Of a DNA stretch of 5,789 nt, positions 5,779-5,789 are shown piece by piece. The stretch is from Gammaproteobacteria bacterium (lineage in GTDB: Bacteria > Pseudomonadota > Gammaproteobacteria > UBA9214). Each line of letters opens with the position of its first letter. Position 1 is the first letter of the stretch. The stretch lies in assembly GCA_030599705.1 (NCBI GenBank), contig JAUVNM010000130.1:1-5789 (forward strand), read 5' to 3'. The translations under genes were made by a program, and so were the position numbers. The notes under the pieces were generated by a model, which was not told where the DNA came from, searched no databases, and saw only the letters and a list, made by a program, of their open reading frames with translations.

Positions 5779-5789
5779 CACGGGTTTGC

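Overview
The window looks like a housekeeping stretch of a gammaproteobacterial chromosome. The order rhodanese–secB–gpsA on one strand, divergent from gpmI–envC on the other, is the arrangement known around yibN-grxC-secB-gpsA and gpmM-envC in Escherichia coli. The proteins are clear family members. SecB further points to Proteobacteria. I cannot name the genus. I found no previously undescribed multi-gene system. The two best leads are a thiol-type ArsR regulator inserted into this old gene neighbourhood and a premature stop inside envC.

Minus strand (right to left, 2531 to 84): an ArsR-family regulator, a membrane-anchored rhodanese (YibN-like), the export chaperone SecB and the NAD(P)H-dependent glycerol-3-phosphate dehydrogenase GpsA. 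The genes are 78, 46 and 71 bp apart and probably form one transcription unit. The glutaredoxin gene grxC, usually found between the rhodanese and secB genes, is absent. Beyond gpsA, the first 12 bases of the window resemble the edge of a Pseudomonas-type REP repeat.

Divergent spacer (2532–2713, 182 bp): it holds an AT-rich segment with a perfect TATAAT facing arsR. That box overlaps a perfect 5-3-5 inverted repeat, a plausible autoregulatory operator. A bulged hairpin lies beside it.

Plus strand (2714 onward): gpmI, the cofactor-independent phosphoglycerate mutase, with all metal and catalytic residues visible. It is followed after 53 bp by an EnvC-type activator of cell-wall amidases. The envC reading frame is cut by an in-frame TAA at codon 291, exactly at the start of its LytM domain. 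The remaining 109 codons continue in the same frame with strong family conservation. The last 194 bp contain no gene that I can support, only a Shine-Dalgarno-like site 11 bases before the window ends.

Functionally, the minus-strand genes cover sulfur transfer, protein export and phospholipid precursor synthesis. The plus-strand genes cover glycolysis and cell separation. The one regulatory link suggested by the sequence is the ArsR protein: its cysteine pair has the spacing found in persulfide sensors (BigR/SqrR type), and the next gene encodes a sulfurtransferase.
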